The notes under the pieces were generated by a model. The model was not told the DNA's origin and ran no database searches. It worked only from the letters and a program-made list of their open reading frames with translations. Positions 1 to 7,700 of a DNA stretch of 64,000 bases are shown piece by piece. Every line of letters starts with the position of its first letter. The first letter of the stretch is position 1. The position numbers and the translations under genes were made by a program. Source of the stretch: Streptomyces sp. SCSIO 75703 (lineage in GTDB: Bacteria; Actinomycetota; Actinomycetes; Streptomycetales; Streptomycetaceae); contig NZ_CP144555.1 in the NCBI RefSeq assembly GCF_036607905.1, positions 806,001-870,000 on the forward strand, read 5' to 3'.

Positions 1-288
1 GCGGGGCACCAGGACGTCGCCGCCGAGCGCGGCGGTCAGCGCGACGAGCAGGGCGTTGGCGCCGGGCGCGGCGGCGACGCGGCCGGTCCCGGCGGGCAGC
101 CCGCGCCGTTCCCAGTAGCCGTGGGCCGCGTCGAGGAGCACGGGGGCGCCGCCGACGGGCTCGTCCTCGCCCCGGCCCGCGGCGGCGGCGAGGACGGCGG
201 CGGCCTCGGGCAGCACGGGGAGTCCGTCGCAGGGGGGCGGCGGACCGTAGCGGACGGGGCCGTGCCCCTCGGGGTCCGTCCGCCGCAT
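1..288 (-). CDS. PLP-dependent aminotransferase, N-terminal part (runs off left edge)
   Basis: First 96 codons of a gene that leaves the window at base 1. The start is ATG 286-288 with a GGAGGT at 293-298. After a Pro-rich lead come a GYWERRGLP stretch and an APGANALLVALTAALGG segment, which resemble the N-terminal arm and the phosphate-contacting start of the large domain of class I/II (fold-type I) aminotransferases. The catalytic lysine lies outside the window, so the substrate cannot be judged. The upstream minus-strand gene ends 153 bp away, so co-transcription is possible but not evident. Confidence 0.6.
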   Translation of the reverse strand, partial: MRRTDPEGHGPVRYGPPPPCDGLPVLPEAAAVLAAAAGRGEDEPVGGAPVLLDAAHGYWERRGLPAGTGRVAAAPGANALLVALTAALGGDVLVPR

Positions 289-441
289 GCGTACCTCCAC
301 ACCGTCCGTGGTGCCCTGACCCGGCGCCGTCCGGCGGTGATCGGGGTGGTGATCGAGGCGCCGGCCGTGTTCCGGGTACCCACCGTGCCGCGCCCTCATG
401 GCCGCGCTCCGCTTCGCGTGGGTCACAGCGCCCGCTCCGGC

Positions 442-1302
442 TCAGTGCTCCCCGCCGCCCCGGCGCGGGCGCAGCCGGTGCGCGGCGCCGCCGAGCGCGC
501 CCGCGATCAGCACTCCCCCGGCGGCGAGGGCGGGTACGGAGCCCTCGAAGGCGCCGCCCTGTCCGGCGCGGACGCCGTGTTCCGGGCCGGCCGTGGCACA
601 GGAGCCGTCCGGGGCGGCTCCGCCGGACCTGCCGTGCGGGGCGGGGGTGGCGTGGGACTGGCCGTGCGGGGCGGTGGGGCAGGGCGGTTCCGGGGTGCCG
701 CAGGGCTCGCCGGGGGTGGGGTGCGCGGGGCAGGTGGGGCGGGTGGTGCCCTGGGGCAGGGTGGAGGTGGCGCTCCAGGGGGCGTCCTCGGGTTCGGTGC
801 CCCAGGCGTCGTCGCCGGGTACGGGCGGGCAACCGCCGTCGGCCGCCCGGTCGGGGCCGGGGGCGCCGGGGGTGAGGAGGCCGTCGTTCTCGTCGTCGTC
901 GGCGGGCAGTCCGTAGGCGTCGCAGGCTCGGGCGTCCGGGGCGCCGGTGTCCGGGTCGGGCGCGGCGGTGTCAGCGGCCCCGGGGCCGGCCGCGGTGCCG
1001 GCGGCGAGGGCGCGGGGGGTGCCGGCGCGGGCGGGGGCGGCGCCGTCCGCGCCGGGGAGCGTGCGCCAGGCGGCGGGGTCCTCGCCGGGTGCGGGCGGAT
1101 CGGCGTCGGGGATCGCGGGGACCGGTGCGCAGGGCAGCGGGTCGGTGGCGGCCGGGCCGGGGACGGCGGCGTCGGCCTGGTGCGCGGAAGGGCCCGTGTC
1201 CGCCGGCGCGGTGCCCGCGAAGACGCCGAGGGCGGCGCCGGCAAGCAGGGTGGTGACGAGGGCGCGGGCGGTGCCGCGCGCGGGTCCGGCGGTGCGGCGC
1301 AT
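442..1302 (-). CDS. Secreted, membrane-anchored Pro/Ala-rich surface protein, unknown function
   Basis: This 286-residue protein begins with a basic N-terminus followed by a hydrophobic core ending around residue 34 (VFAGTAPA), a typical Sec signal peptide. The body is almost entirely Pro, Ala, Asp and Gly with several cysteines and no catalytic fold I recognise. The C-terminus has a short hydrophobic helix (GGVLIAGALGGAAHRL) and an Arg-rich tail, as in proteins left anchored in the membrane after export. No LPXTG sortase motif is visible. ATG 1300-1302 is preceded by AAGGAG about 8 nt upstream. It looks like a streptomycete cell-surface spacer protein; a specific role cannot be assigned. Confidence 0.7.
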   Translation of the reverse strand: MRRTAGPARGTARALVTTLLAGAALGVFAGTAPADTGPSAHQADAAVPGPAATDPLPCAPVPAIPDADPPAPGEDPAAWRTLPGADGAAPARAGTPRALAAGTAAGPGAADTAAPDPDTGAPDARACDAYGLPADDDENDGLLTPGAPGPDRAADGGCPPVPGDDAWGTEPEDAPWSATSTLPQGTTRPTCPAHPTPGEPCGTPEPPCPTAPHGQSHATPAPHGRSGGAAPDGSCATAGPEHGVRAGQGGAFEGSVPALAAGGVLIAGALGGAAHRLRPRRGGGEH

Positions 1303-1502
1303 GGACGGGCTCCTTCGGGCGACGGCCGTGGGGCGCGGTCCTCGCGCCCCACGCCATCACAGCCCGCCCCGGCGTCCGGCGCCCGTCACCGTGCGCCGTT
1401 GGCGGGACCCGTCCGGCCGAGCGGGTGACATCCGGCCCGGGGGCGGTTTGGGCGGGGGCGGGCGGTGCGGCGGCCGGGGCCGGGTGGCGGGCGTACGGCC
1501 CG

Positions 1503-2297
1503 TCAGGCCGCCGGGTCGCGGAGGACCTGGTCCCGGACGCGGTGGCAGGAGCGGGTGATCAGGCGGGAGACGTGCATCTGGGAGATGCCGAACCGCTCGG
1601 CGATGCGACTCTGGGTCATGTCGTCGAAGAAGCGCAGGTAGAGGATGGCGCGTTCGCGCTCCGGCAGGGCGGCCAGCCGGTCCCGGACGGCCTCGCGGTC
1701 GACGACCGTGTCCAGCGCCGGGTCGGGCGCGCCGAGGGCGTCGGCGAGCGAGGAGCCGTCCTCGGTGCCGGGCGGCCCGGCGTCCAGGGAGAGGGCGGTG
1801 AGGTTCTCCAGGGCCTCCAGCCCGGCGCGGACGTCGTCCTCGCCGAGCCCGGTGTGCTCGGCCAGTTCGGGGACGGTGGGCCGGCGGCCCGCGTCGCTCT
1901 GGGCGAGGTCGTGGAGCGCGTTGCGGACCTGCCGGCGCAGTTCCTGGGCGCGGCGCGGTACGTGCAGGGTCCACAGGTGGTCGCGGAAGTGGCGCTTGAT
2001 CTCGCCGGTGACGGTCGGCACGGCGTAGCTCTCGAAGGCGCTGCCGCGACCGGGGTCGTACCGGTCGACGGCCTTGACCAGGCCGAGGGCGGCGACCTGG
2101 CGGAGGTCCTCGATGCTCTCGCCGCGGTCGCGGAAGCGTCCGGCGAGCCGTTCGGCCATCGGGAGCCAGGCGGCCACGACGCGGTCGCGGAGCGCGTCCC
2201 GTTCCGCTCCGGGAGGCAGGGCCGCCAGGCGGCGGAAGGCGTCGGCGGTGTCGGGGGCGTCGTCGTGCGGGTGCTTCGCGCCCGCTGCGGTCTGCAT
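1503..2297 (-). CDS. SigB/SigF-type (group 3) RNA polymerase sigma factor
   Basis: A 264-residue alternative sigma factor. Region 2 is clear (DLRQVAALGLVKAVDRYDP, then SYAVPTVTGEIKRHFRDH), region 3 follows (PTVPELAEHTGLGEDDV), and region 4 has the C-terminal helix-turn-helix LPERERAILYLRFFDDMTQSRIA. It belongs to the stress and development sigma factors of Streptomyces (the SigB, F, G, H, I, K, L, M, N paralogues); I cannot tell which. No anti-sigma or anti-anti-sigma gene adjoins it, unlike sigB and sigH. ATG 2297 has GAGG 4 nt upstream. An in-frame GTG at 2501 behind a perfect AGGAGG is an alternative that would add a Pro/Arg-rich, uncharacteristic 68-residue N-terminus. Its promoter consensus (GNNT-N14-16-GGGTAC/T) occurs before nearby genes. 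Confidence 0.93.
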   Translation of the reverse strand: MQTAAGAKHPHDDAPDTADAFRRLAALPPGAERDALRDRVVAAWLPMAERLAGRFRDRGESIEDLRQVAALGLVKAVDRYDPGRGSAFESYAVPTVTGEIKRHFRDHLWTLHVPRRAQELRRQVRNALHDLAQSDAGRRPTVPELAEHTGLGEDDVRAGLEALENLTALSLDAGPPGTEDGSSLADALGAPDPALDTVVDREAVRDRLAALPERERAILYLRFFDDMTQSRIAERFGISQMHVSRLITRSCHRVRDQVLRDPAA

Positions 2298-2658
2298 GGT
2301 GCCTCGCCACTTCCTTCGGGGCGGGCCGGCCGGCGCACACCGGGGCGGCGCGGGCGGCACCCTCGCGCGGCACGGCGGCCGGCCGGGTGCGGGGCGGGCG
2401 CCGGCGGGTGCGACGGCACGGCCCTCGGTTCGGGCGGTCACCGCGGGAGGGCGTTCCGGTCCGGGACGGACGCGTCCGGGCCGACGTGGCGCCTCTCCCA
2501 CGGACGTGCCTCCTGTCCGAAGCACTGGCGTTGCCCCTGCCCGCTCAAGCGGACGCCAAACCTCCGCCGGCGCTGCCGATCGCTCGCGGCGGGCGCCGTG
2601 TCGCCGGGGAGCGGCGGCCCTGGGGTCTGTCGGGCCCGTACGGGCGCGGGGCTCCGGG
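2298..2658. other. Gap upstream of the sigma gene
   Basis: This 361-bp stretch lies between the sigma gene and the next minus-strand gene. It holds the alternative GTG start at 2501 with its AGGAGG, and a weak minus-strand promoter candidate: GTTT (complement of 2558-2561), 15 nt, then GGGCAG (complement of 2537-2542). Spacing matches a SigB-type promoter and would suggest self-activation, but the -10 is a poor match. No other gene is supported. Confidence 0.35.
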
Positions 2659-2955
2659 TCAGCGGCCCGCGGGCAGGTCGGCCGGCGCGGGGTGCGCGGC
2701 GGCGGACGGGGCGGACGCGGGGGTGGCGACCCGGGAGGCGGTCGGCGCGGCGGGGGGCGCGGGCTCGGCCGAGGGAGGAGCCGGTGGCGCGGAGGTGGTG
2801 CCGGCCGGGTCGGCGGGCGTGGGTGCGGCGGGGGCGGGGGGCGGGTCCTCGGGGGGCGCGGGGTCGGGTCGCGGCAGCATCAGGTCCTCGTACCGGCCGA
2901 GGGCGAGCACCACGCCGAGCATGAGGACCGGGATGAACACAGCGAGCACCGCCAT
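2659..2955 (-). CDS. Small membrane protein with Pro/Ala-rich tail
   Basis: 98 residues. It starts with one hydrophobic helix (MAVLAVFIPVLMLGVVLAL) that would act as an uncleaved signal anchor, followed by GRYEDLMLP and a long Pro/Ala/Thr-rich segment. The tail would lie either outside the membrane or in the cytoplasm; orientation is not evident. ATG 2953-2955 is preceded by GGAAGGA. The family is unknown to me, but short anchored proteins of this kind are common in Streptomyces. It is divergent from the DUF2795 gene, with 193 bp between starts. Confidence 0.65.
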   Translation of the reverse strand: MAVLAVFIPVLMLGVVLALGRYEDLMLPRPDPAPPEDPPPAPAAPTPADPAGTTSAPPAPPSAEPAPPAAPTASRVATPASAPSAAAHPAPADLPAGR

Positions 2956-3090
2956 GATCCGTCCTTCCCGACAGGGTGGGCGTGGGGGTGACGGGGGGCC
3001 GGGTTCCCCAACAGACCCGGACAAACCGCCACCTACTCGAACAGACAGGACAGCTTCCGGAAAACGGAGCGTGCCCATCCGGGGGAATCC

Positions 3091-3115
3091 GTGTCGGGCC
3101 GCGGTGGCCGGGTAC
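3091..3115 (+). promoter_or_regulatory. SigB-type promoter candidate for the DUF2795 gene
   Basis: GTGT at 3091-3094, 15-nt spacer, GGGTAC at 3110-3115. This is an exact match to the Streptomyces SigB-type consensus GNNT-N14-16-GGGTAC/T. The -10 ends 33 bp before ATG 3149, leaving room for the ribosome-binding site. Confidence 0.55.
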
Positions 3116-3148
3116 GCGGTCGGCACCCCTGAGGATGTGGAGGGAGAC

Positions 3149-3556
3149 ATGCAGCGAGGCAGTGACCGGTTGAGCGTCCACCGCGACGACGAGATGAAGC
3201 ACGAACTGCAGGGCCTGCTCCGGTCCGGGCACCCGACGCGCACCGAGGAGTGGAACGACCCGGAGCCGGCCGCCGAGGACGATCCCGACGTCGTGTACGG
3301 TCCCGTGACGCCGGGTCGCGGACCCTCGTACCTGGAGGCGCTCCGGCTCGAACTGGCCCGGAACCTGACCCGCGGCACCTTTCCCGCGGGCCCGCGGGAA
3401 CTGGGCCGCGCCCTGCGCCGGGGCAACGCGCCCGACGCCCTCGTCGAGGGCCTGCGGCGGCTGCCGCACAAGGCCCGCTACGACAACGTGCAGGAACTGG
3501 CCCTGGCCCTGACCGAGAGCGGCCGGTCCGGACCTCCCGCGCCCGGCGCCGCGTAG
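3149..3556 (+). CDS. DUF2795-domain protein
   Basis: 135 residues. The C-terminal half carries the DUF2795 signature (ALRRGNAPDALVEGLRRLP, then RYDNVQELALAL), a small all-helical module found in many actinobacterial stress proteins; its biochemical function is unknown. The N-terminal 60 residues are charged and look disordered. ATG 3149 follows a GGAGGGAG about 5 nt upstream, which fixes the start. The upstream GTGT-N15-GGGTAC promoter suggests control by a SigB-like factor, perhaps the one encoded 850 bp away. Confidence 0.85.
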   Translation: MQRGSDRLSVHRDDEMKHELQGLLRSGHPTRTEEWNDPEPAAEDDPDVVYGPVTPGRGPSYLEALRLELARNLTRGTFPAGPRELGRALRRGNAPDALVEGLRRLPHKARYDNVQELALALTESGRSGPPAPGAA

Positions 3557-3768
3557 ACGGCCGTGAGCAGCGCGGTGGCGGGCGGGACCCCCGCGCGGGC
3601 GGCGCGCCGTGACACGCCCGGACGTGCCGAGGCGGCGCCTCGGAGCGCCCCGACACGCCGGTACGCACCCACGACACGCCGCGGCCTCACCGGGAAGGGC
3701 GCCGGCCCCCCGAGAACCACACGACGCACGACATGCCCACAACATGCCACGAAAGGATGACGAACCCC

Positions 3769-4317
3769 ATGCGCATCGCTTTTCTGACCGCGCCCGAGGG
3801 CGTGGAGCAGGTCGAACTGACCGAGCCGTGGCAGGCGGCGAGGGACGCGGGGCACGAACCCGTGCTCGTCTCCACCCGCTCCGGCGAGATCCAGGCCTTC
3901 GACCACCTCGACAAGGCGGACACCTTCCCCGTGGACGAGGTGGCCGGGCAGACCTCCGCCGACGCGTTCGGCGCGCTGGTGCTGCCCGGCGGCGTCGCGA
4001 ACCCGGACTTCCTGCGCACCGACGCGTCGGCGGTGTCGTTCGTGAAGGGGTTCTTCGACCGGGGCCGTCCGGTGGCCGCGATCTGTCACGCCCCCTGGAC
4101 GCTGATCGAGGCGGACGTCGTCCGCGGCCGGGAGATGACGTCCTGGCCGAGCCTGCGCACCGACCTGCGCAACGCGGGCGCCACCTGGGTGGACGAACGG
4201 GTCAAGGTCTGCGACCACGGGCCGAACGTCCTCGTCACCAGCCGCAAGCCGGACGATCTCGACGCGTTCTGCGCGACCTTCCTCGCGGAGTTCGCCAAGA
4301 CCCAGGCCCACGTCTGA
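3769..4317 (+). CDS. DJ-1/PfpI family protein (type 1 glutamine-amidotransferase fold)
   Basis: 182 residues with the DJ-1/PfpI fold: MRIAFLTAPEGVEQVEL opening strand, the LVLPGG loop, and the nucleophile elbow AAICHAPWTL with Cys106 as the conserved reactive cysteine. The early Glu (EGVEQVE) provides the acidic partner. Relatives are glyoxalase III/deglycase-type or general-stress proteins (YhbO/PfpI-like); which activity applies here cannot be read from the sequence. Start choice: ATG 3769 begins at the first conserved residue; ATG 3757 is 4 codons upstream but overlaps the AAAGGA ribosome-binding site. It is convergent with the DUF6158 gene, with a strong hairpin between them. Confidence 0.88.
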   Translation: MRIAFLTAPEGVEQVELTEPWQAARDAGHEPVLVSTRSGEIQAFDHLDKADTFPVDEVAGQTSADAFGALVLPGGVANPDFLRTDASAVSFVKGFFDRGRPVAAICHAPWTLIEADVVRGREMTSWPSLRTDLRNAGATWVDERVKVCDHGPNVLVTSRKPDDLDAFCATFLAEFAKTQAHV

Positions 4318-4379
4318 GGCCCCCGTCTCAGGCTCGGGTCCGGTCCGGACCGCACGTCCGGCCCGGACCGCGCGTCCCC

Positions 4380-4415
4380 GCCCCCGCCGCCGGCCGGTCA
4401 GCCGGCGGCGGGGGC
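4380..4415. terminator. Bidirectional hairpin between DJ-1 and DUF6158 genes
   Basis: Perfect 15-bp stem, 4380-4394 pairing with 4401-4415, with a 6-nt loop. It sits between two convergent genes. The TGA of the minus-strand gene lies at 4398-4400, inside the loop, so the last codons of that gene form one arm. There is no T-run, as is usual for streptomycete terminators. Confidence 0.7.
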
Positions 4416-4679
4416 GGCGCTCTCTCCGGAGCGGCGCTCGCGGGCGCCCTCGCGGGTGCGGCCCGCGGCGACCGGGCGGCGCGGATTGCGGCGCAGCCAC
4501 TCGCCCTCCAACTGGGCCATGCGCGCGTTGTGGGTCCGCAGCGCGTCGTCCGACCCGTACAGCAGCGTGTCGTGGCGCGTGCGGTGGATGTTCTCCAGCT
4601 CCTTCATGAGCTGCTGGTCGTCCAGGCGCCCCGGGTCCACTCCGGTCATGGTGTCGTCCCGCGTGTCGTGTTCGTTCAT
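4398..4679 (-). CDS. DUF6158 family protein
   Basis: 93 residues, mostly helical and charged, with the central signature DDQQLMKELENIHRTRHDT followed by LRTHNARMAQLEGEWLRRNP, a streptomycete family of unknown function (DUF6158). There is no signal peptide or membrane segment, so it is probably cytosolic. ATG 4677-4679 has no ribosome-binding site; instead a GGGTAC -10 lies 9 nt upstream, implying a leaderless or nearly leaderless transcript. It is divergent from the baeRF gene with only 59 bp between starts. Confidence 0.8.
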   Translation of the reverse strand: MNEHDTRDDTMTGVDPGRLDDQQLMKELENIHRTRHDTLLYGSDDALRTHNARMAQLEGEWLRRNPRRPVAAGRTREGARERRSGESAAPAAG

Positions 4680-4692
4680 GCGGCCCGGGTAC
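4668..4692 (+). promoter_or_regulatory. SigB-type promoter candidate for the baeRF gene
   Basis: GTGT at 4668-4671, 15-nt spacer, GGGTAC at 4687-4692. The -35 and the spacer length are the same as before the DUF2795 gene. The -10 is part of the palindrome GGGTACCC, shared with the divergent promoter on the other strand. Confidence 0.5.
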
Positions 4693-4714
4693 CCGCCCCG
4701 CAGCACTGCCACCC
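4689..4714 (-). promoter_or_regulatory. SigB-type promoter candidate for the DUF6158 gene
   Basis: Read on the minus strand: GGGT (complement of 4711-4714), 16-nt spacer, GGGTAC (complement of 4689-4694). Its -10 overlaps the -10 of the plus-strand promoter through the GGGTACCC palindrome and lies 9 nt before the start codon. Confidence 0.45.
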
Positions 4715-4738
4715 CCGAGCGGCACCCGGGAGGGAGCC

Positions 4739-5860
4739 ATGGATCTCGCGTTTCTGCACCCGCTCTACGAACATCCGGGGCCCTGGGCCTCCGTCTACGC
4801 CGATCTGTCCCGGCACACGGAGGACACCCCGCACGAGCGGGAGCTGACGGCCGCCGCGCTCGCCCGCGAACTGGCGTCGCAGGGGGCGGACGACGCGACC
4901 TGCGACGCCGTGCGGGAGGCGCTGACGGAGCTGCGCCACGCCACCGACCCGCACGGACGGGCACTGTTCGCGCGGGCCGGTCAGGTCATCCTCGACCCGC
5001 CGCTGGCCCGCCCCCCGCGCGCCGGGGACGCGGCGCGCTGGGCGCCGCTGCCGCACGTGGCCCCGCTGCTGGAGCTGGCCGGCGAGGACCCGCTGTGCGT
5101 GGTGGCCTACGTGGACCGCCGGGGCGCCGACTTCGAACTGCGCAGCGCGCTGGGCAGCCGGGACGCGGGCGGGGTGAGCGGCCGGCAGTGGCCGCTGCAC
5201 CGCACCAGCACCGTCGACTGGTCCGAGCGGCACTTCCAGCTCAAGGTGGAGAACACCTGGGAGCACAACGCCGCCGAGGTCGCCGACGCGCTCGCCGCCT
5301 GCCAGGAGGAGACCGGCGCCGACCTGCTGATCCTGGTGGGCGACGACCGGGAGCGGCGCTCCGTGCACGAGCGGCTGCCCAAGCGGCTCCAGGACCGGAT
5401 CGTGGAGACCCGGCGGGGCAGCGGCAGCCGGCTGCTCGACGAGGAGGTGGAGCGGCTGCGCGACGACCACGTGCGCGAACGGGCCCGGGAGGACCTGGAA
5501 CGGTTCCTCGCCGCCCGCTCGCCGGACGACGACGGGCGCACCGGCGCGGCCGAGGGCGTGCCGGCGCTGGTGGAGGCGGCCCGGGAGCACCGGATCGACG
5601 AGCTGCTGGTCATCCCGGACGCGCCGGACACCCACCGCGAGGTGTGGATCGGCGAGGACCCGGACCAGCTCGCCGTGCGCCGTACGGAGCTGCGGACGCT
5701 CGGCGAACAGGACGCCTGGTCGGCCCGCGCGGACGACGCGCTGCTGCGCTCGGCGGTGATGACGGGCGCACCGGCGATCTCCGTGGTGCCCGCGCTGCCG
5801 CACGAGGCGGCGCACGACGTCCCGGTCGGCGGCCTCGGCGCCCTGCTCCGCTGGAAGTAG
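4739..5860 (+). CDS. Rv2629-like bacterial archaeo-eukaryotic release factor (baeRF2) protein
   Basis: 373 residues, cytosolic. It matches the actinobacterial Rv2629 family (baeRF family 2, often annotated Vms1/Ankzf1-type peptidyl-tRNA hydrolase): MDLAFLHPLYEHPGPWASVYADLSR at the N-terminus, a middle eRF1-like domain (VVAYVDRRGADFELR, then WEHNAAEVADAL), and a C-terminal domain (HRIDELLVIPD, then ALLRSAVMTGAPAISVVPAL). No GGQ tripeptide is visible, as in other family-2 members, so a hydrolase activity is only inferred; a ribosome-associated stress role is the usual proposal. ATG 4739 follows GGGAGGGAG. The mycobacterial homologue is in the dormancy regulon (from memory), in line with the SigB-type promoter here. 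Confidence 0.82.
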   Translation: MDLAFLHPLYEHPGPWASVYADLSRHTEDTPHERELTAAALARELASQGADDATCDAVREALTELRHATDPHGRALFARAGQVILDPPLARPPRAGDAARWAPLPHVAPLLELAGEDPLCVVAYVDRRGADFELRSALGSRDAGGVSGRQWPLHRTSTVDWSERHFQLKVENTWEHNAAEVADALAACQEETGADLLILVGDDRERRSVHERLPKRLQDRIVETRRGSGSRLLDEEVERLRDDHVRERAREDLERFLAARSPDDDGRTGAAEGVPALVEAAREHRIDELLVIPDAPDTHREVWIGEDPDQLAVRRTELRTLGEQDAWSARADDALLRSAVMTGAPAISVVPALPHEAAHDVPVGGLGALLRWK

Positions 5861-5956
5861 GACGGCCGCGCCAGAGGCGCACGGTCCCCCGGAAGGGGAA
5901 CGGCCGCGCCGGAAGGGGGACGACGCCGTGTCCACCGCTCCCACCGCCGCCGCTTT

Positions 5957-7576
5957 CTACCGCGCCCGTTCCACACGGCGTTCGTCCCACACCGGTCCGC
6001 TGGTCTCCCGTACCCGGCCGTCGCCGCCGAAGACGAGGTAGCGGTCGAAGGAGCGGGCGAACCACCGGTCGTGGGTGACCGCGAGCACCGTCCCCTCGAA
6101 GCCCTCCAGGCCCTCCTGGAGCGCCTCGGCCGATTCCAGGTCCAGGTTGTCGGTCGGCTCGTCGAGCAACAGGGCGGTCACGCCCTGGAGTTCGAGGAGC
6201 AGGATCTGGAAGCGGGCCTGCTGGCCGCCGGAGAGCCGGTCGAAGGTCTGCTCGGCCTGCCGGGTCAGCTCGTAGCGGCGCAGCCGGGACATGGCGGCGC
6301 CCCGGTCCTGGGAGTGCTCCGTCCAGAGGATGTCCAGGAGCGTGCGGCCGAGGAGTTCGGGGTGGGCGTGGGTCTGCGCGAAGTGCCCGGGGACGACGCG
6401 CGCGCCGAGCTTCCAGCGCCCGGTGTGGGCCACGTCCTGGCCGGCGAGGAGCCGCAGGAAGTGGGACTTGCCGGAGCCGTTGGAGCCGAGGACGGCGACG
6501 CGTTCGCCGTAGAAGACCTCCAGGTCGAAGGGGTTCATCAGGCCGGTCAGTTCCAGGGCCTCGCAGGTGAGGGCGCGCACGCCGGTGCGTCCGCCCTTCA
6601 GGCGCATGCGGATGTCCTGCTCGCGGGGCGGCTCGGGCGGCGGTCCGGCCTCCTCGAACTTGCGCAGCCGGGTCTGGGCCGCCGCGTACCGGGAGGCCAT
6701 CTCGTGGCTGATCGCGGCGGCCTGACGCAGCGTCAGGACCAGCTTCTTCAACTGGGCGTGCTTCTCGTCCCAGCGGCGGCGCAGTTCCTCGAAGCGGGCG
6801 AAGCGTTCGCGGCGGGCCTCGTGGAAGGTGGCGAAGCCGCCCCCGTGCACCCAGGCGTCGGCGCCCGCCGGTCCTGGTTCGAGGGAGACGATCCGGTCGG
6901 CGGCGCGGGCGAGCAGTTCGCGGTCGTGGGAGACGAACAGGACGGTCTTGCGGGTCTCGGCGAGCCGCTCCTCCAGCCAGCGCTTGCCGGGCACGTCGAG
7001 GTAGTTGTCCGGTTCGTCGAGGAGCAGCACGTCGTCGGTGCCGCGCAGCAGGGCCTCCAGGACGAGGCGTTTCTGCTCACCACCGGAGAGGGTGTCGACC
7101 TGCCGCCACTGGGCCCGTTCGTAGGGGACGCCGAGGGCGGCGGTGGTGCAGATGTCCCACAGGGTCTCGGCCTCGTAGCCGCGGGCCTCGGCCCAGTCGG
7201 CGAGGGCCTGGGCGTAGGCGAGCTGGGCGGCCTCGTCGTCGACGGTCATGATCGCGTGTTCGGCGGTGTCGACGGCGCGGGCGGCCTCGCGGATGCGCGG
7301 CGGGGCGACGGAGACCAGCAGGTCGCGGACGGTCGTCTCGTCGCGGACGGAGCCCACGAACTGCCGCATCACGCCGAGGGAGCCGCCCACGGTGACGCTG
7401 CCGCCGTGCGGGGTCAGCTCACCGGCGAGCAGGCGCAGCAGGGTCGTCTTGCCGGCGCCGTTGGGCCCCACGAGGGCCGCGACGGTGCCCTCCCCCACCC
7501 GGAAGGAGACGTCGCCGAGGAGCGGCCTGCCGTCGGGGAGGTGGTGTTCGAGGTGCGCGGCTTCGAGATGACCCAT
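5957..7576 (-). CDS. ABC-F family ATPase (translation factor/resistance type)
   Basis: 539 residues with two ABC domains in tandem and no membrane segment, the ABC-F layout. Domain 1: Walker A GPNGAGKTT (Lys43), signature LSGGEQKR, Walker B LLLDEPDNYLDVP. The linker (ELRRRWDEKHAQLKKLVLTLR and following) is the helical region that enters the ribosomal E site in this family. Domain 2: Walker A GSNGSGKSH, signature LSGGQQAR, Walker B LLLDEPTDNLDLE. The family includes housekeeping translation factors (EttA/Uup-like) and antibiotic-protection proteins; nothing here decides between them. Start ATG 7576 lacks a strong Shine-Dalgarno; longer in-frame versions upstream are not ABC-like. Confidence 0.92.
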   Translation of the reverse strand: MGHLEAAHLEHHLPDGRPLLGDVSFRVGEGTVAALVGPNGAGKTTLLRLLAGELTPHGGSVTVGGSLGVMRQFVGSVRDETTVRDLLVSVAPPRIREAARAVDTAEHAIMTVDDEAAQLAYAQALADWAEARGYEAETLWDICTTAALGVPYERAQWRQVDTLSGGEQKRLVLEALLRGTDDVLLLDEPDNYLDVPGKRWLEERLAETRKTVLFVSHDRELLARAADRIVSLEPGPAGADAWVHGGGFATFHEARRERFARFEELRRRWDEKHAQLKKLVLTLRQAAAISHEMASRYAAAQTRLRKFEEAGPPPEPPREQDIRMRLKGGRTGVRALTCEALELTGLMNPFDLEVFYGERVAVLGSNGSGKSHFLRLLAGQDVAHTGRWKLGARVVPGHFAQTHAHPELLGRTLLDILWTEHSQDRGAAMSRLRRYELTRQAEQTFDRLSGGQQARFQILLLELQGVTALLLDEPTDNLDLESAEALQEGLEGFEGTVLAVTHDRWFARSFDRYLVFGGDGRVRETSGPVWDERRVERAR

Positions 7577-7700
7577 GGGACCGGATTCTGTGGGCCCGGC
7601 ACCGCTCGCCGCAAACCGATTTCCGCCCCGCCCCACCGGCCGGTGCCCGGCGGCGGGACCGGGCCCGCAGGAATCGGCGCCCTCGGGGTAAACGGGGTCC

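Noticed and set aside
121..1428. Gly/Arg-rich plus-strand frame over the first kilobase
   Set aside because: Shadow of the minus-strand surface protein, which has a signal peptide, a ribosome-binding site and a membrane tail.
5957..7576. Antibiotic-resistance label for the ABC-F gene
   Set aside because: No biosynthetic cluster or resistance-specific feature; housekeeping ABC-F is equally likely.
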